This document shows, in pieces, positions 40,977 through 49,858 of a stretch of DNA of 64,000 nt; positions within the stretch are counted from its first letter, which is position 1, and every line of letters starts with the position of its first letter. Origin of the DNA: Mycoplasmatota bacterium (GTDB lineage Bacteria; Bacillota_I; Bacilli_A; Izemoplasmatales; Hujiaoplasmataceae); the NCBI GenBank assembly GCA_027859085.1, contig JAQIBJ010000077.1, positions 1 to 64,000 on the forward strand, read 5' to 3'. Made by a program: the position numbers and the translations under genes. The notes below the pieces were generated by a model. It had not been told where the DNA came from, ran no database searches, and saw only the letters and a program-made list of their open reading frames with translations.

Positions 40977-43606
40977 AATACAAGCTCCTTAACTTTTTCT
41001 AATGCATCATTGATTTTAGAAGTGTCTTTTCCGCCCGCTTGAGCAAAATCTTTTCTTCCTCCGCCTGATCCATCACATATTTTAGCTGCTTCTCTAACGA
41101 TTTTTCCTGCATCTAAAGTTTCATCATTGCTTTTAGCAATAAATATTACTTTTTTATTTTGTATAGTCGCTAGCAAAATAAATCCATTGTCTAACGTTTG
41201 GATCAAATCATCTGCTAGTTGTTTAAGTACTGAGGCATTTACACCTTTAACAAGAGAAATAATTTTATTATCATATGTATCTTTCGAGAAGTCACCAACT
41301 TTATTTAATGATTGTGTTTCTTTCAATTGGTTGAATTCTTTTTCCAATGATTTAACTGACTGTTGTAAATCTTTTAGTAACTCTCTTTGATGAATAACAT
41401 CTTTGTAAGATCCAACAGGTTTATAATCCTCTTTAAAATCTATCGTTAAATCCATTTTTTCGTTTTTTGCTTGTTCAATAATCTTTCTTGCTTTTCTTCT
41501 TAGATTTTCAATGTCTTCATTCAAACCAGTTAATTCACTTAGTAAGTCATCCACTCTATCATTTGCTAACCCTTCTATTCTGTAAATACCTGAACCAATA
41601 GAATATACAGCTTTAATAGCGAATCGTTCAATATCTGAAACATCTTTAACATGGGTCCCACCACATAAATCAAGGGTATACTTTAAATCAACTGTTCTTA
41701 CTTTATCAGAATACTTTTCACCAAATTCTGCAATAGCGCCTTTTTCTTTTGCTTCATCTACAGATAGAATTGATGTTGATGTGAAATATTCCTCTTGAAT
41801 CATATCATTCACTAATTCTTCAATTTTTATAATTTCTTCATCAGTTAAATTTTCAAAATGATTAAAATCAAATCTCAAACTTGTACTTGTCACTTGAGAA
41901 CCTTGCTGTGAAACATGCTTCCCTAAAGTATCTCTTAAAACTTTAAATAATAAATGTGTTGCAGAATGGTGATACTCTGTAAATTCTCTATTTTCTTGAT
42001 CAACACTTGCTCTGACAGTTTGACCTTCTAAATTTTCCGGAATATCTTCTTTAATCGAATGTAAAAACTGTCCGTTTGGTAATTTATTAACATCTATAAC
42101 ATGTAGATGATAATCATCGTTATAAATAACGCCTTTATCAGCAATTTGTCCACCAGATGTTGCATAAAATGGTGTTTTTCTTAGGACAATTCCTTCTGGA
42201 AAAACCTTTATAACTTCTGTCATTTCATCCAATCTATCATACCCAACAAATTCAGAAGTTTCTTTGAATTCTAGATATTCACTATTTTGTGATGTTAAAG
42301 ATGATGTATCAGTACGTGCATTTCTAGCTCGTTCTTTTTGTTTTTCCATTTCTTGTTTGAAACCAGCAATGTCAACTTTGAATCCCTTTTCCTCAGCATA
42401 TTCTTCAGTTAATTCTAAAGGAAATCCATAAGTATCATATAATAAAAATGCATTTTCACCGCTAATTAATTTATTGTCACTACGTTTAATAATTTCAAGT
42501 AATTTTTCTTCACCAGAGTTTAAAGTTTCTAAGAATTTCACTTCTTCATTGTGAATTATTTTTTTTATGATTGATGCTTTTTCTTCTAATCCCGGATAAA
42601 ATGGTTTCATTAGTTCAATAACAACTGTGACCAAATCAGATAGAAATGGTTTATCTATTCCATTTTGTTTTCCGTGTTTAACAGCTCTTCTTAATAGCCT
42701 GCGTATGACATAACCTCTACCTTCATTCGAAATCATTGCGCCATCATTTAAAGCCATCGTAATGGTTCTAATGTGATCAGCAACAATCTTAAATGATTTC
42801 TGACCTGTATATTCTATCTGAGCAATTTCACCGAATCGGTTTATAATTGGCAAGAACAAATCAGTTTCAAAATTTGTTTTCGCATTTTGAAAAACTGATG
42901 CGAATCTTTCTAGTCCTCCACCAGTATCAATATTCTTGCTCGGTAATTCCGGATATTCTTCTCTTGCTAAATCATCTTTTGCATTATATTGCGATAATAC
43001 AATATTCCAAAGTTCAACATATCTATCATTTTCAATATCTTTTTTTATTGACTCAGTTGTATGGTCACCAAAATCAGGTCCTCTGTCATAAAATACTTCA
43101 GTACATGGTCCGCATGGTCCAGTACCAATTTCCCAAAAGTTATTTTCTGAAGGTATTAAATTTTCTGGTTTAATCCCTTTATCAAGCCATTTATCATATG
43201 TTTCATTATCTGTTGGATAATAAGTAAAATAAAGTTTATCTAATGGCATATCAAAATACTTTGGACTGGATAATATCTCATATGCATAATCGATTGCATC
43301 ATCTCTAAAGTAATCGCCTATAGAAAAATTACCAAGCATTTCAAAAAATGTATGATGCCTTGCGGTATTACCAACGTTTTCTATATCATTAGTACGTATA
43401 CATTTTTGTACATTAACAATGCATGGGTTTTTAGGAACAACACGTCCATCAAAATACTGTTTTAAAGCAGCGACCCCTGAATTCATCCATAATAAAGTAG
43501 GATCATTATTGGGTATCAATGATGCGCTTTCTTCAATACGGTGACCTTTATCACTAAAAAAGTTTAACCATATTTTTCTAATTTCATGTCCTTTTAAATT
43601 TTTCAT
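40973..43606 (-). CDS. alaS: Alanyl-tRNA synthetase
   Basis: 877-aa class II synthetase. The catalytic core carries RHHTFFEMLGNFSIGDYF near 83-100 and GGGLERFASV. The editing domain has HHSATHLLF and the zinc-binding CGGTHVKDV. The C-terminal C-Ala part ends in GSGGGRKDFAQAGGKD. Full length and without damage. Controlled by the T-box leader at 43631-43837. The ribosome site is AGGTG. Confidence 0.98.
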   Translation of the reverse strand: MKNLKGHEIRKIWLNFFSDKGHRIEESASLIPNNDPTLLWMNSGVAALKQYFDGRVVPKNPCIVNVQKCIRTNDIENVGNTARHHTFFEMLGNFSIGDYFRDDAIDYAYEILSSPKYFDMPLDKLYFTYYPTDNETYDKWLDKGIKPENLIPSENNFWEIGTGPCGPCTEVFYDRGPDFGDHTTESIKKDIENDRYVELWNIVLSQYNAKDDLAREEYPELPSKNIDTGGGLERFASVFQNAKTNFETDLFLPIINRFGEIAQIEYTGQKSFKIVADHIRTITMALNDGAMISNEGRGYVIRRLLRRAVKHGKQNGIDKPFLSDLVTVVIELMKPFYPGLEEKASIIKKIIHNEEVKFLETLNSGEEKLLEIIKRSDNKLISGENAFLLYDTYGFPLELTEEYAEEKGFKVDIAGFKQEMEKQKERARNARTDTSSLTSQNSEYLEFKETSEFVGYDRLDEMTEVIKVFPEGIVLRKTPFYATSGGQIADKGVIYNDDYHLHVIDVNKLPNGQFLHSIKEDIPENLEGQTVRASVDQENREFTEYHHSATHLLFKVLRDTLGKHVSQQGSQVTSTSLRFDFNHFENLTDEEIIKIEELVNDMIQEEYFTSTSILSVDEAKEKGAIAEFGEKYSDKVRTVDLKYTLDLCGGTHVKDVSDIERFAIKAVYSIGSGIYRIEGLANDRVDDLLSELTGLNEDIENLRRKARKIIEQAKNEKMDLTIDFKEDYKPVGSYKDVIHQRELLKDLQQSVKSLEKEFNQLKETQSLNKVGDFSKDTYDNKIISLVKGVNASVLKQLADDLIQTLDNGFILLATIQNKKVIFIAKSNDETLDAGKIVREAAKICDGSGGGRKDFAQAGGKDTSKINDALEKVKELVL

Positions 43607-43630
43607 ACTTTCACCTCATTAAATAAGAAA

Positions 43631-43837
43631 ATCGTCCCTCTATATATATAAAGGACGATTAAATCGCGGTACCACCTTAATTCTAGTTACCTAGCACTCA
43701 AACCCTTAACGCGAGTCACGTGTGTGATTAACACCTCTCAGAAGGAGCTTCGCAATTAATCTTTGTTTAGTTTTCACCAACACTAAACTCTCTTCTTTTC
43801 AAAGACTAATGTACTACTTATCTTCGTCATAGATTTC
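43631..43837 (-). promoter_or_regulatory. Alanine T-box riboswitch of alaS
   Basis: Leader RNA that reads uncharged tRNA-Ala. The T-box core GGTGGTACCGCG is at 43665-43676 and the terminator stem at 43631-43637/43653-43659 with a T-rich tail. By alignment with the trpS leader in this window, the specifier codon is GCT at 43746-43748 (Ala), placed between GAA and a following helix. Charged tRNA allows termination, and uncharged tRNA lets alaS be made. Confidence 0.9.
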
Positions 43838-43843
43838 AAAATT

Positions 43844-43872
43844 ATTATACAATATTTACTATTGATTTGCAA
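43844..43872 (-). promoter_or_regulatory. Promoter of the alaS operon
   Basis: On the minus strand TTGCAA (43867-43872), 17 bases, TATAAT (43844-43849). Transcription would start near 43837, at the 5' end of the T-box. Confidence 0.7.
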
Positions 43873-43875
43873 ATA

Positions 43876-46113
43876 TTATTCGTCATCATCAAGAAAATCT
43901 TCTATTTTAATTTGATTATCATTTTTTGGTTGACTTTCTTTCAATAAAAAGTTTTGTAAATGTGTATTTCTTTTTCTATCTTTACCTAAAACGCCTCTTC
44001 TAAATGCTTCAAGATTACCTACCATGACCAACATTTCTTTTGCTCTTGTAATGGCCGTATATAATAGTTTCTTTCTTAACATTATCGTATAGGACATCGT
44101 CAAAGGCAAAATAACCACTTTGTATTCAGACCCTTGAGATTTGTGTATTGAAGTGGCATACGCCAATGTTAATTGATCAAGTTCTTTTCTATTGTATCTG
44201 ACAACGTTCCCAGAAAAATCTATTAATAGTTCTTTCTCATCATCTACTCCAACCACAACACCTTGATCACCATTCATGACATTCTTATCAGGTTGATTAA
44301 CCAACTGCATCACTTTATCTTGGTAATAGAATTTTTTATTTCCAAATGTAATGGATTGATCTTTAGATTCTCCGTTAAAAGTCTCTTGAATTAAATCATT
44401 CATACGATTGATTCCATTCATGCCTTTATACATCGGAATTAATACTTGAATATCTTCAATAAGACCATATCCCTTTAATATTAATCTTTCGATGAGTTTT
44501 AGCACATTAGAACTGATATATGTATCTTTTGCGTGAACAAAAACTCTATCGTCCTTATTCTCTAAAATATCTTCACTGATTTGCTTTTCTAGTACATCAT
44601 AAGCAAGTGAAATAATATGAGAGTCTTTAGCTTGACGATGAATAATATTTAATCTTTGAACCGGAAACATATCTGAAACAATTAAATCATTTAAAACATC
44701 GCCCGGCCCTACTGAAGGTAACTGATTGGCGTCTCCAACCAAAACAACAATGGTCCCTGGTTGAATTGCGCCTAATAGTTTTCTCATTAATAAACAATCA
44801 ATCATGGATGCTTCGTCTACTATCAATACTTTCGCTTCTAGTGGATGATGTTCGTCAAATTTAAAATGACCATCAAAATCATATCCAAGTAATTTATGAA
44901 TTGTTGTTGCTGGTAACAAAGTTGATTCAGTAAGTCTTTTGGCCGCTTTACCTGTTGGGGCAGCTAATCTTATATCAAATTCATCAACACTTTGATTTCT
45001 AGACATTTTATAAACATCAATGATACCTTTAATCACTGTGGTTTTACCAGTACCTGGTCCACCAGTAATAATACTCATATTATTAGATAGAGCAAGTTGA
45101 ATGGCTTTTCTTTGTGCTTTTGTATATACAATATTATTTATTTTTTCAAAAGCTTCAATATGCATTGGAATATCATGAAAATCATTTAATTCATTATTTA
45201 AAGCTAACATTTTTTTTGCAATAAAATTTTCTGCATAATATAAGTAATTTAATGAAATCTTATCTTGCTCTTCAATGATCTTTCCTCTTTCAAGAAGATA
45301 TTCTAATTGTGTGAGCACTTTATTATCTTCAACTTCTTCTGATTGTTGGTTGTTAAGAAACCTTAGCGTAAAGCGAATCAAGTCATCTTTAAGTAAATAT
45401 GTATCCCCATATTTATTCATGTACTCGCTTAACAAATAATATATAACTGCTGATATCCTTATATCAGAGTCATGTGAAAATCCTATTTTTAATCCAATCT
45501 CATCAGCCCTCTTGAAACCGATACCTTCAACTTCTTCCATAAGTATATATGGGTTTTCTTTTATAATTTGTTTAGTTTCAATGCCATATTGTGAATATAT
45601 TTTCATTGCCATGTTGGGTGAGATAGAAAAACCATATAGCCAAACAAGGGTGTTTTCCATTTCTCTATTTTTAATAATGCCTTCGTGGATGACTTCCTTA
45701 AGTTTTTTATTTAATTTAGGCACAGTATCTAAGATTTTTTTATCTTCAGCAATTTCATCTAGACAGTTAAGTCCTATTGAATCCACAATTCTCTCTGCAG
45801 TTTTAACACCAACCCCTGGAAAGATATCGCTTGATAAATAATCAATAATTCCATCATAGGTATGGTCAATAATGCGTTCAAACGTTTTGGCATTAAACTG
45901 CAAACCATATTTATCGTGGTGAATAATCTCACCATTAAATTTATAATTTGAATGACTGTCTAACTTTGGAAAAAACCCACAAACTATAATTGTGGGTTCA
46001 TAACGAATTAATTCAGGATCATTAGTGTCAGTAATTTCAACTTTAATGACTGAATAAGAATTGTCTTCACTATAAAATAAATATCTTTTTATAGTACCTT
46101 CAACATATGTCAT
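43876..46113 (-). CDS. recD2: ATP-dependent helicase RecD2
   Basis: 745-aa superfamily 1B (5'-3') DNA helicase acting without RecBC. The N-terminal part has helix-hairpin-helix-type segments (IFPGVGVKTAERIVD; ILMEEVEGIGFKRADEIG). Walker A is GGPGTGKTT near 352, Walker B LIVDEASM, and motif III VLVGDANQLPSVGPG. The C-terminal motif ATSIHKSQGSEYK is conserved, and TAITRAKEMLVMVG is present. It starts one base after pepP. It lies upstream of alaS as in Bacillus yrrC. Confidence 0.95.
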   Translation of the reverse strand: MTYVEGTIKRYLFYSEDNSYSVIKVEITDTNDPELIRYEPTIIVCGFFPKLDSHSNYKFNGEIIHHDKYGLQFNAKTFERIIDHTYDGIIDYLSSDIFPGVGVKTAERIVDSIGLNCLDEIAEDKKILDTVPKLNKKLKEVIHEGIIKNREMENTLVWLYGFSISPNMAMKIYSQYGIETKQIIKENPYILMEEVEGIGFKRADEIGLKIGFSHDSDIRISAVIYYLLSEYMNKYGDTYLLKDDLIRFTLRFLNNQQSEEVEDNKVLTQLEYLLERGKIIEEQDKISLNYLYYAENFIAKKMLALNNELNDFHDIPMHIEAFEKINNIVYTKAQRKAIQLALSNNMSIITGGPGTGKTTVIKGIIDVYKMSRNQSVDEFDIRLAAPTGKAAKRLTESTLLPATTIHKLLGYDFDGHFKFDEHHPLEAKVLIVDEASMIDCLLMRKLLGAIQPGTIVVLVGDANQLPSVGPGDVLNDLIVSDMFPVQRLNIIHRQAKDSHIISLAYDVLEKQISEDILENKDDRVFVHAKDTYISSNVLKLIERLILKGYGLIEDIQVLIPMYKGMNGINRMNDLIQETFNGESKDQSITFGNKKFYYQDKVMQLVNQPDKNVMNGDQGVVVGVDDEKELLIDFSGNVVRYNRKELDQLTLAYATSIHKSQGSEYKVVILPLTMSYTIMLRKKLLYTAITRAKEMLVMVGNLEAFRRGVLGKDRKRNTHLQNFLLKESQPKNDNQIKIEDFLDDDE

Positions 46114-46114
46114 A

Positions 46115-47389
46115 TTATTCCTTCTTGTTAAAATATCCTTCTATATCTTTAATGTCTTTGATAATATCTTTACTAAGGTTTTCATAACCATCTTTTGTAA
46201 CTAAAATATCGTCTTCAATACGAATACCTATTTTTTCTTCTTCAATATAGATACCTGGTTCAACTGTTAAAACAACACCTGGTTCAAGTTTCTTTGTATA
46301 TGTCCCAACATCATGAACATCTAATCCCATATAATGACTAACATTATGATAATAATACTTCAAAATCTCAGATTTTTCTTTAATATACCCTAACTTCATC
46401 ATACCATCTGCTAAAGCATCTTTTGCAAATTCATTAAGTTCTCTTACATAAATACCCGGTTTAATCTTTTTAATGGTCTTTTTATTTACATCTAAAACCA
46501 AATTATATAAATTAGCTTGTTTTTCAGTAAACCGTCCATTAATAGGGAAAGTACGGCTGATATCTGCAGCATATTCATTATGGAAAGCACCTAAGTCTAA
46601 CAATACCATAGTATTATCTTGAATCTTTTGGTCATTTTCAACATAATGTAATACCGTTGCATTTTTTCCGCCAGCAACAATCGTATCAAAAGAATTACCC
46701 GTTGAACCTGATAACTTAATGTTATATTCAAATGTGGCTTCAAATTCTCTTTCATTGATACCTGGTTTAGCATAATCAAAAATTGAATGAATACCATGTT
46801 TAGTATGTTCAACTGCAGTTCTAATTTCCTTGACTTCTTCTTCAGATTTTACTCTTCTCATATCAAAAATCATTTCATTAATATTTTTGATTCTAAGTTC
46901 AGGATAATTATTAATAATTTTTTTAAATGTTAAAAAACTAATTGGTTTTTGCATATTTCCAGCTCTATACATATCTAAATAGATGTTTTCAGGAACATGC
47001 TCAAGAATTAGATGTCTAGAATCTAACAATAGTTTTTTACCAATAAAATCATCAAATTCATGAAGATAGAAAATTCTTTGTTCATCGATGCCAGATACTT
47101 CACTTACTTCTTCTTTGGTCATTCGTCTCCCAAGCCATTTTGTCGCAAAATCACTTGGTTCTTCAATAAAGATAAAGTCTAAATTCACTTTTTTATTTTT
47201 TGCTAATATTAAAATAAAATTTTCTCTTTTTAATCCTGTTAAATAATAAAAACTTCTTTCTGGAAAATATTTATACATTTGATCAAGTGACTTATGCTTA
47301 GACTGCCCAGCGGCTAATAAAGCAAAACTTTGATCATCCAATTTTTCACATAATGTTTTTCTTCTTTTAATAAATTCATTTTTATTCAT
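46115..47389 (-). CDS. pepP: Xaa-Pro aminopeptidase (M24B)
   Basis: 424-aa dinuclear metallopeptidase that removes an N-terminal residue before proline. Metal ligands are two Asp in LLDLGAFHNEYAADISRTF, His in VSHYMGLDVHDVG, and two Glu in TVEPGIYI and RIEDDILV. The N-terminal creatinase-like domain (about 1-170) has YYLTGLKRENF. Ribosome site GAGGTG. TATAAT at 47411-47416 with TG upstream is a likely promoter for pepP-recD2. Confidence 0.92.
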   Translation of the reverse strand: MNKNEFIKRRKTLCEKLDDQSFALLAAGQSKHKSLDQMYKYFPERSFYYLTGLKRENFILILAKNKKVNLDFIFIEEPSDFATKWLGRRMTKEEVSEVSGIDEQRIFYLHEFDDFIGKKLLLDSRHLILEHVPENIYLDMYRAGNMQKPISFLTFKKIINNYPELRIKNINEMIFDMRRVKSEEEVKEIRTAVEHTKHGIHSIFDYAKPGINEREFEATFEYNIKLSGSTGNSFDTIVAGGKNATVLHYVENDQKIQDNTMVLLDLGAFHNEYAADISRTFPINGRFTEKQANLYNLVLDVNKKTIKKIKPGIYVRELNEFAKDALADGMMKLGYIKEKSEILKYYYHNVSHYMGLDVHDVGTYTKKLEPGVVLTVEPGIYIEEEKIGIRIEDDILVTKDGYENLSKDIIKDIKDIEGYFNKKE

Positions 47390-47447
47390 TGTCTAATCAC
47401 CTCAAAATTTATTATAACATGAAAAATGAAAAATAAACATTCAAATA

Positions 47448-48077
47448 CTAATCCTTATCTTCAAAAAATGATCCTTTTTTCTTCTTCAATGTGTTTAGAT
47501 ATATTACCCATATACCTAGGATAATAAAGTATGCAACCATCATCCAAATAACATTTAATGGATTTTCTTGTAAACTAAATATAGACCCTAAGAAAACCAT
47601 AAATATAATAATGATTAGTCTTGAAATACCCGTTAACAATAAATATTTTTTTAAACTTACTTTTGCAAGTGATAATCCATAGTTTAATACAGATGATGGT
47701 AAAAACGGGTTAGATAATAGCGCTAAAACAAACCATTTACTTTTTCCTTCTACTGCGTTTAAAAATGTATGACCATATTTATATTTTTTAACTTTTCTTA
47801 CGAAATAATCAGCAAAAGTAATTCTTATCAAGAAATAGATTAAAAGCATTCCTAAAAATGAGCCAATTGTTGAAAGAAGAATTGTAAGTATCGCACCTTC
47901 AATAACTCCGGTGGCTGCGCCAAGAACACTTAGATTAAAAGATATAATAATGGCTAAGGGTAAGGTTGGGAAAATCGCCTCGATAAATGGTAAAAACATA
48001 CCAATTAAAGGCGCTAACCAGAAATGATTTTGAATTAAAACCCTTAAGTTCTCTAACCATTGATAAAAAAAGTCCAT
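47448..48077 (-). CDS. TVP38/TMEM64 (VTT) family membrane protein
   Basis: 209-aa membrane protein with about six hydrophobic segments. The VTT domain is seen in FLPFIEAIFPTLPLAI, GSFLGMLLIYF and LLSNPFLPSSVLNYG. Relatives of the DedA branch carry undecaprenyl phosphate across the membrane, while TVP38 proteins are lipid scramblase-like. Which applies here is unknown. Ribosome site AAGGTG. Confidence 0.85.
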   Translation of the reverse strand: MDFFYQWLENLRVLIQNHFWLAPLIGMFLPFIEAIFPTLPLAIIISFNLSVLGAATGVIEGAILTILLSTIGSFLGMLLIYFLIRITFADYFVRKVKKYKYGHTFLNAVEGKSKWFVLALLSNPFLPSSVLNYGLSLAKVSLKKYLLLTGISRLIIIIFMVFLGSIFSLQENPLNVIWMMVAYFIILGIWVIYLNTLKKKKGSFFEDKD

Positions 48078-48096
48078 TAAATCACCTTTTTGTTAA

Positions 48097-48124
48097 TAAA
48101 AAAGCATCCGCAGATGCTTTTTTT
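48097..48124. terminator. Terminator after gap
   Basis: AGCATC (48103-48108) and GATGCT (48113-48118) with runs of A and T on the two sides, so it could work in both directions. It ends the gap transcript. Confidence 0.8.
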
Positions 48125-48132
48125 AAGTTAAA

Positions 48133-49134
48133 TTATTGTGCTAGTTTTTTTAATACTTTTATCATTTGAGATGTAAATGAATATTCATTATCATACCAAG
48201 TGATAACTTTTACTAATTGTTTTCCATCTACTTCTATAATTTTAGTTGATAATGAATCAAACAATGTTCCGTATGAGATACCAATAACATCTGAAGAAAC
48301 AATTGGGTCTTCAGTATATCCTACTGTATCAGATTGAGCATTTTTCACAGCTTCATTAACTTCTTCAACTGTTACATTTTTACTTAATTCAACAACTAAG
48401 TCTACAACTGAACCAGTAATAACCGGTACACGTAAAGCCATTCCATCTAATTTTCCATTTAATTCAGGTAATACTTTTCCAACTGCAATTGCAGCACCTG
48501 TAGATGTTGGTACAATATTTGCAGCAGCAGCTCTACCTCTTCTTGCGTTAATACCTTTTTTATGAGGTATATCTAAAGTCGCTTGATCATTTGTATAAGC
48601 ATGAACTGTTGTCATAAATCCTTTTTCAATACCAAAACTATCGTTTAAAATTTTAGCAATTGGTGCTAAACAGTTTGTTGTACATGAAGCAGCTGAAACA
48701 ATAGTTTCATCTCCTATTAGAACATCATCGTTTACACCGAAAACAATCATCGGTACATTTCCTTTTGCTGGTGCAGAAATTAATACTTTTTTAGCACCTG
48801 CTTTAATGTGTTTTTTTGACCCTTCTTCAGAAGCAAAAAATCCTGTACATTCTAATACAACATCAACATCATTTTCTTTCCATGGTAATTGTTCAGGATC
48901 ACGTTGAGATAAAATTGTGATTCTTTTTCCATCAACAATTAATTCATTACCTTCAAATGAAACTTCTTTGTCATATCTACCTTGTGAACTATCGTATTTC
49001 AATAGGTACGCTAATTGTTCTGCATCTGTTAAATCATTAATTGCAACGATATCAAAATCTTTGTTGCCAAACATAATTCTGAAAGCTAATCTTCCGATTC
49101 TCCCAAAACCATTAATTGCTACTTTTACTGACAT
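48133..49134 (-). CDS. gap: Glyceraldehyde-3-phosphate dehydrogenase
   Basis: 333-aa glycolytic enzyme. NAD-binding INGFGRIGRLAFR starts the protein. The catalytic Cys is in SAASCTTNCLAP near 152, and GINARRGRAAAANIVPTSTGAA and WYDNEYSFTSQM complete it. Ribosome site AGGAGGACAT. Own promoter at 49167-49195, with a cre-like site upstream. Confidence 0.98.
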   Translation of the reverse strand: MSVKVAINGFGRIGRLAFRIMFGNKDFDIVAINDLTDAEQLAYLLKYDSSQGRYDKEVSFEGNELIVDGKRITILSQRDPEQLPWKENDVDVVLECTGFFASEEGSKKHIKAGAKKVLISAPAKGNVPMIVFGVNDDVLIGDETIVSAASCTTNCLAPIAKILNDSFGIEKGFMTTVHAYTNDQATLDIPHKKGINARRGRAAAANIVPTSTGAAIAVGKVLPELNGKLDGMALRVPVITGSVVDLVVELSKNVTVEEVNEAVKNAQSDTVGYTEDPIVSSDVIGISYGTLFDSLSTKIIEVDGKQLVKVITWYDNEYSFTSQMIKVLKKLAQ

Positions 49135-49166
49135 AATATGTCCTCCTTAAATTAAATTACACTTCT

Positions 49167-49195
49167 ATTCTACCGTATATATACCCTTTTTTCAA
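49167..49195 (-). promoter_or_regulatory. Promoter of gap
   Basis: On the minus strand TTGAAA (49190-49195), 17 bases, TAGAAT (49167-49172), start near 49160. Confidence 0.7.
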
Positions 49196-49208
49196 TTAAG
49201 TTGGCTAT

Positions 49209-49225
49209 AGTAAAAACGTTTTCAT
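49209..49225 (-). promoter_or_regulatory. cre-like operator upstream of gap
   Basis: The minus strand reads ATGAAAACGTTTTTACT, matching the Bacillus cre pattern WTGNAARCGNWWWCAWW at 15 of 17 positions. Its centre is about 57 bases before the predicted start of gap transcription, a place from which CcpA can activate. No CcpA gene is in the window. Confidence 0.4.
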
Positions 49226-49261
49226 TGATTTTTTTGATAAATAATGATTAAAATAAAAGAA

Positions 49262-49280
49262 AAAGACCAAATTGGTCTTT
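49262..49280 (-). terminator. Terminator of spx
   Basis: AAAGACCAA and TTGGTCTTT (49262-49280) form a hairpin after the spx stop codon, with a T-rich tail on the minus strand. Confidence 0.7.
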
Positions 49281-49291
49281 ATCAATCTAAA

Positions 49292-49738
49292 TTATTGCTC
49301 ACTTCTTTGTCTCGCCATAGCTTGTTCAACACATTCTTTGTATTCACAATCTCCGCACTCGTCAGTGCACAGGGAAAAATTTCTTAACTCCGCTGGTATG
49401 AATGCTCTTATCTCATCTTTATTATATCCGGTTTGCATAATTTGGTCATTGATGATGATAGGCCTCTTTAGAATGGTTGGATTATCAATAATGAAATTTG
49501 CCAATTCAGAAAATTTCATACTATCTGGTTCAATTTCGCTTTCTTTAAAAACCTTTGAACGTGTAGAGATAATATCTTCAAATCCATTTTCTGAGTATCT
49601 TAACATATTAATAATATCATTTCTAGTCAGTTTAATACCAATAATATTTTTTTCTCTGTAAGGAATTTTATTAGTATCTAACCACTTCTTAGCTTTTCGG
49701 CACGATGAACAACTTGAACTTGTATATAAAGTTATCAT
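49292..49738 (-). CDS. spx: Spx-family regulator with an extra C-terminal cysteine cluster
   Basis: 148-aa ArsC/Spx family protein. Spx binds the RNA polymerase alpha subunit and redirects it under thiol stress. The redox switch Cys10 and Cys13 (CSSC) and the key Arg92 in KRPIIIND are both present. Beyond the usual end near residue 120 there is a tail with Cys at 124, 128, 131 and 136 (C-X3-C-X2-C-X4-C), which standard Spx (about 131 aa) lacks. It suggests metal binding or extra thiol sensing. An extended -10 (TATAAT 49761-49766) is upstream. An arsenate-reductase-like role is less likely given the Arg92 match. Confidence 0.85.
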   Translation of the reverse strand: MITLYTSSSCSSCRKAKKWLDTNKIPYREKNIIGIKLTRNDIINMLRYSENGFEDIISTRSKVFKESEIEPDSMKFSELANFIIDNPTILKRPIIINDQIMQTGYNKDEIRAFIPAELRNFSLCTDECGDCEYKECVEQAMARQRSEQ

Positions 49739-49817
49739 ATAAACACCTCACTTCCATAATATTATATCATATATACCATTATTTAAAAGGTTTATTTTCC
49801 GAAAATACCCTTCTCTA

Positions 49818-49826
49818 TGTTATAAT
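49818..49826 (+). promoter_or_regulatory. Extended -10 promoter of pepF
   Basis: TG (49818-49819), one base, TATAAT (49821-49826). A clear -35 is not seen. Confidence 0.5.
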
Positions 49827-49858
49827 ATGTTTAATAGAAAATAAGGAGGAACGATTAT

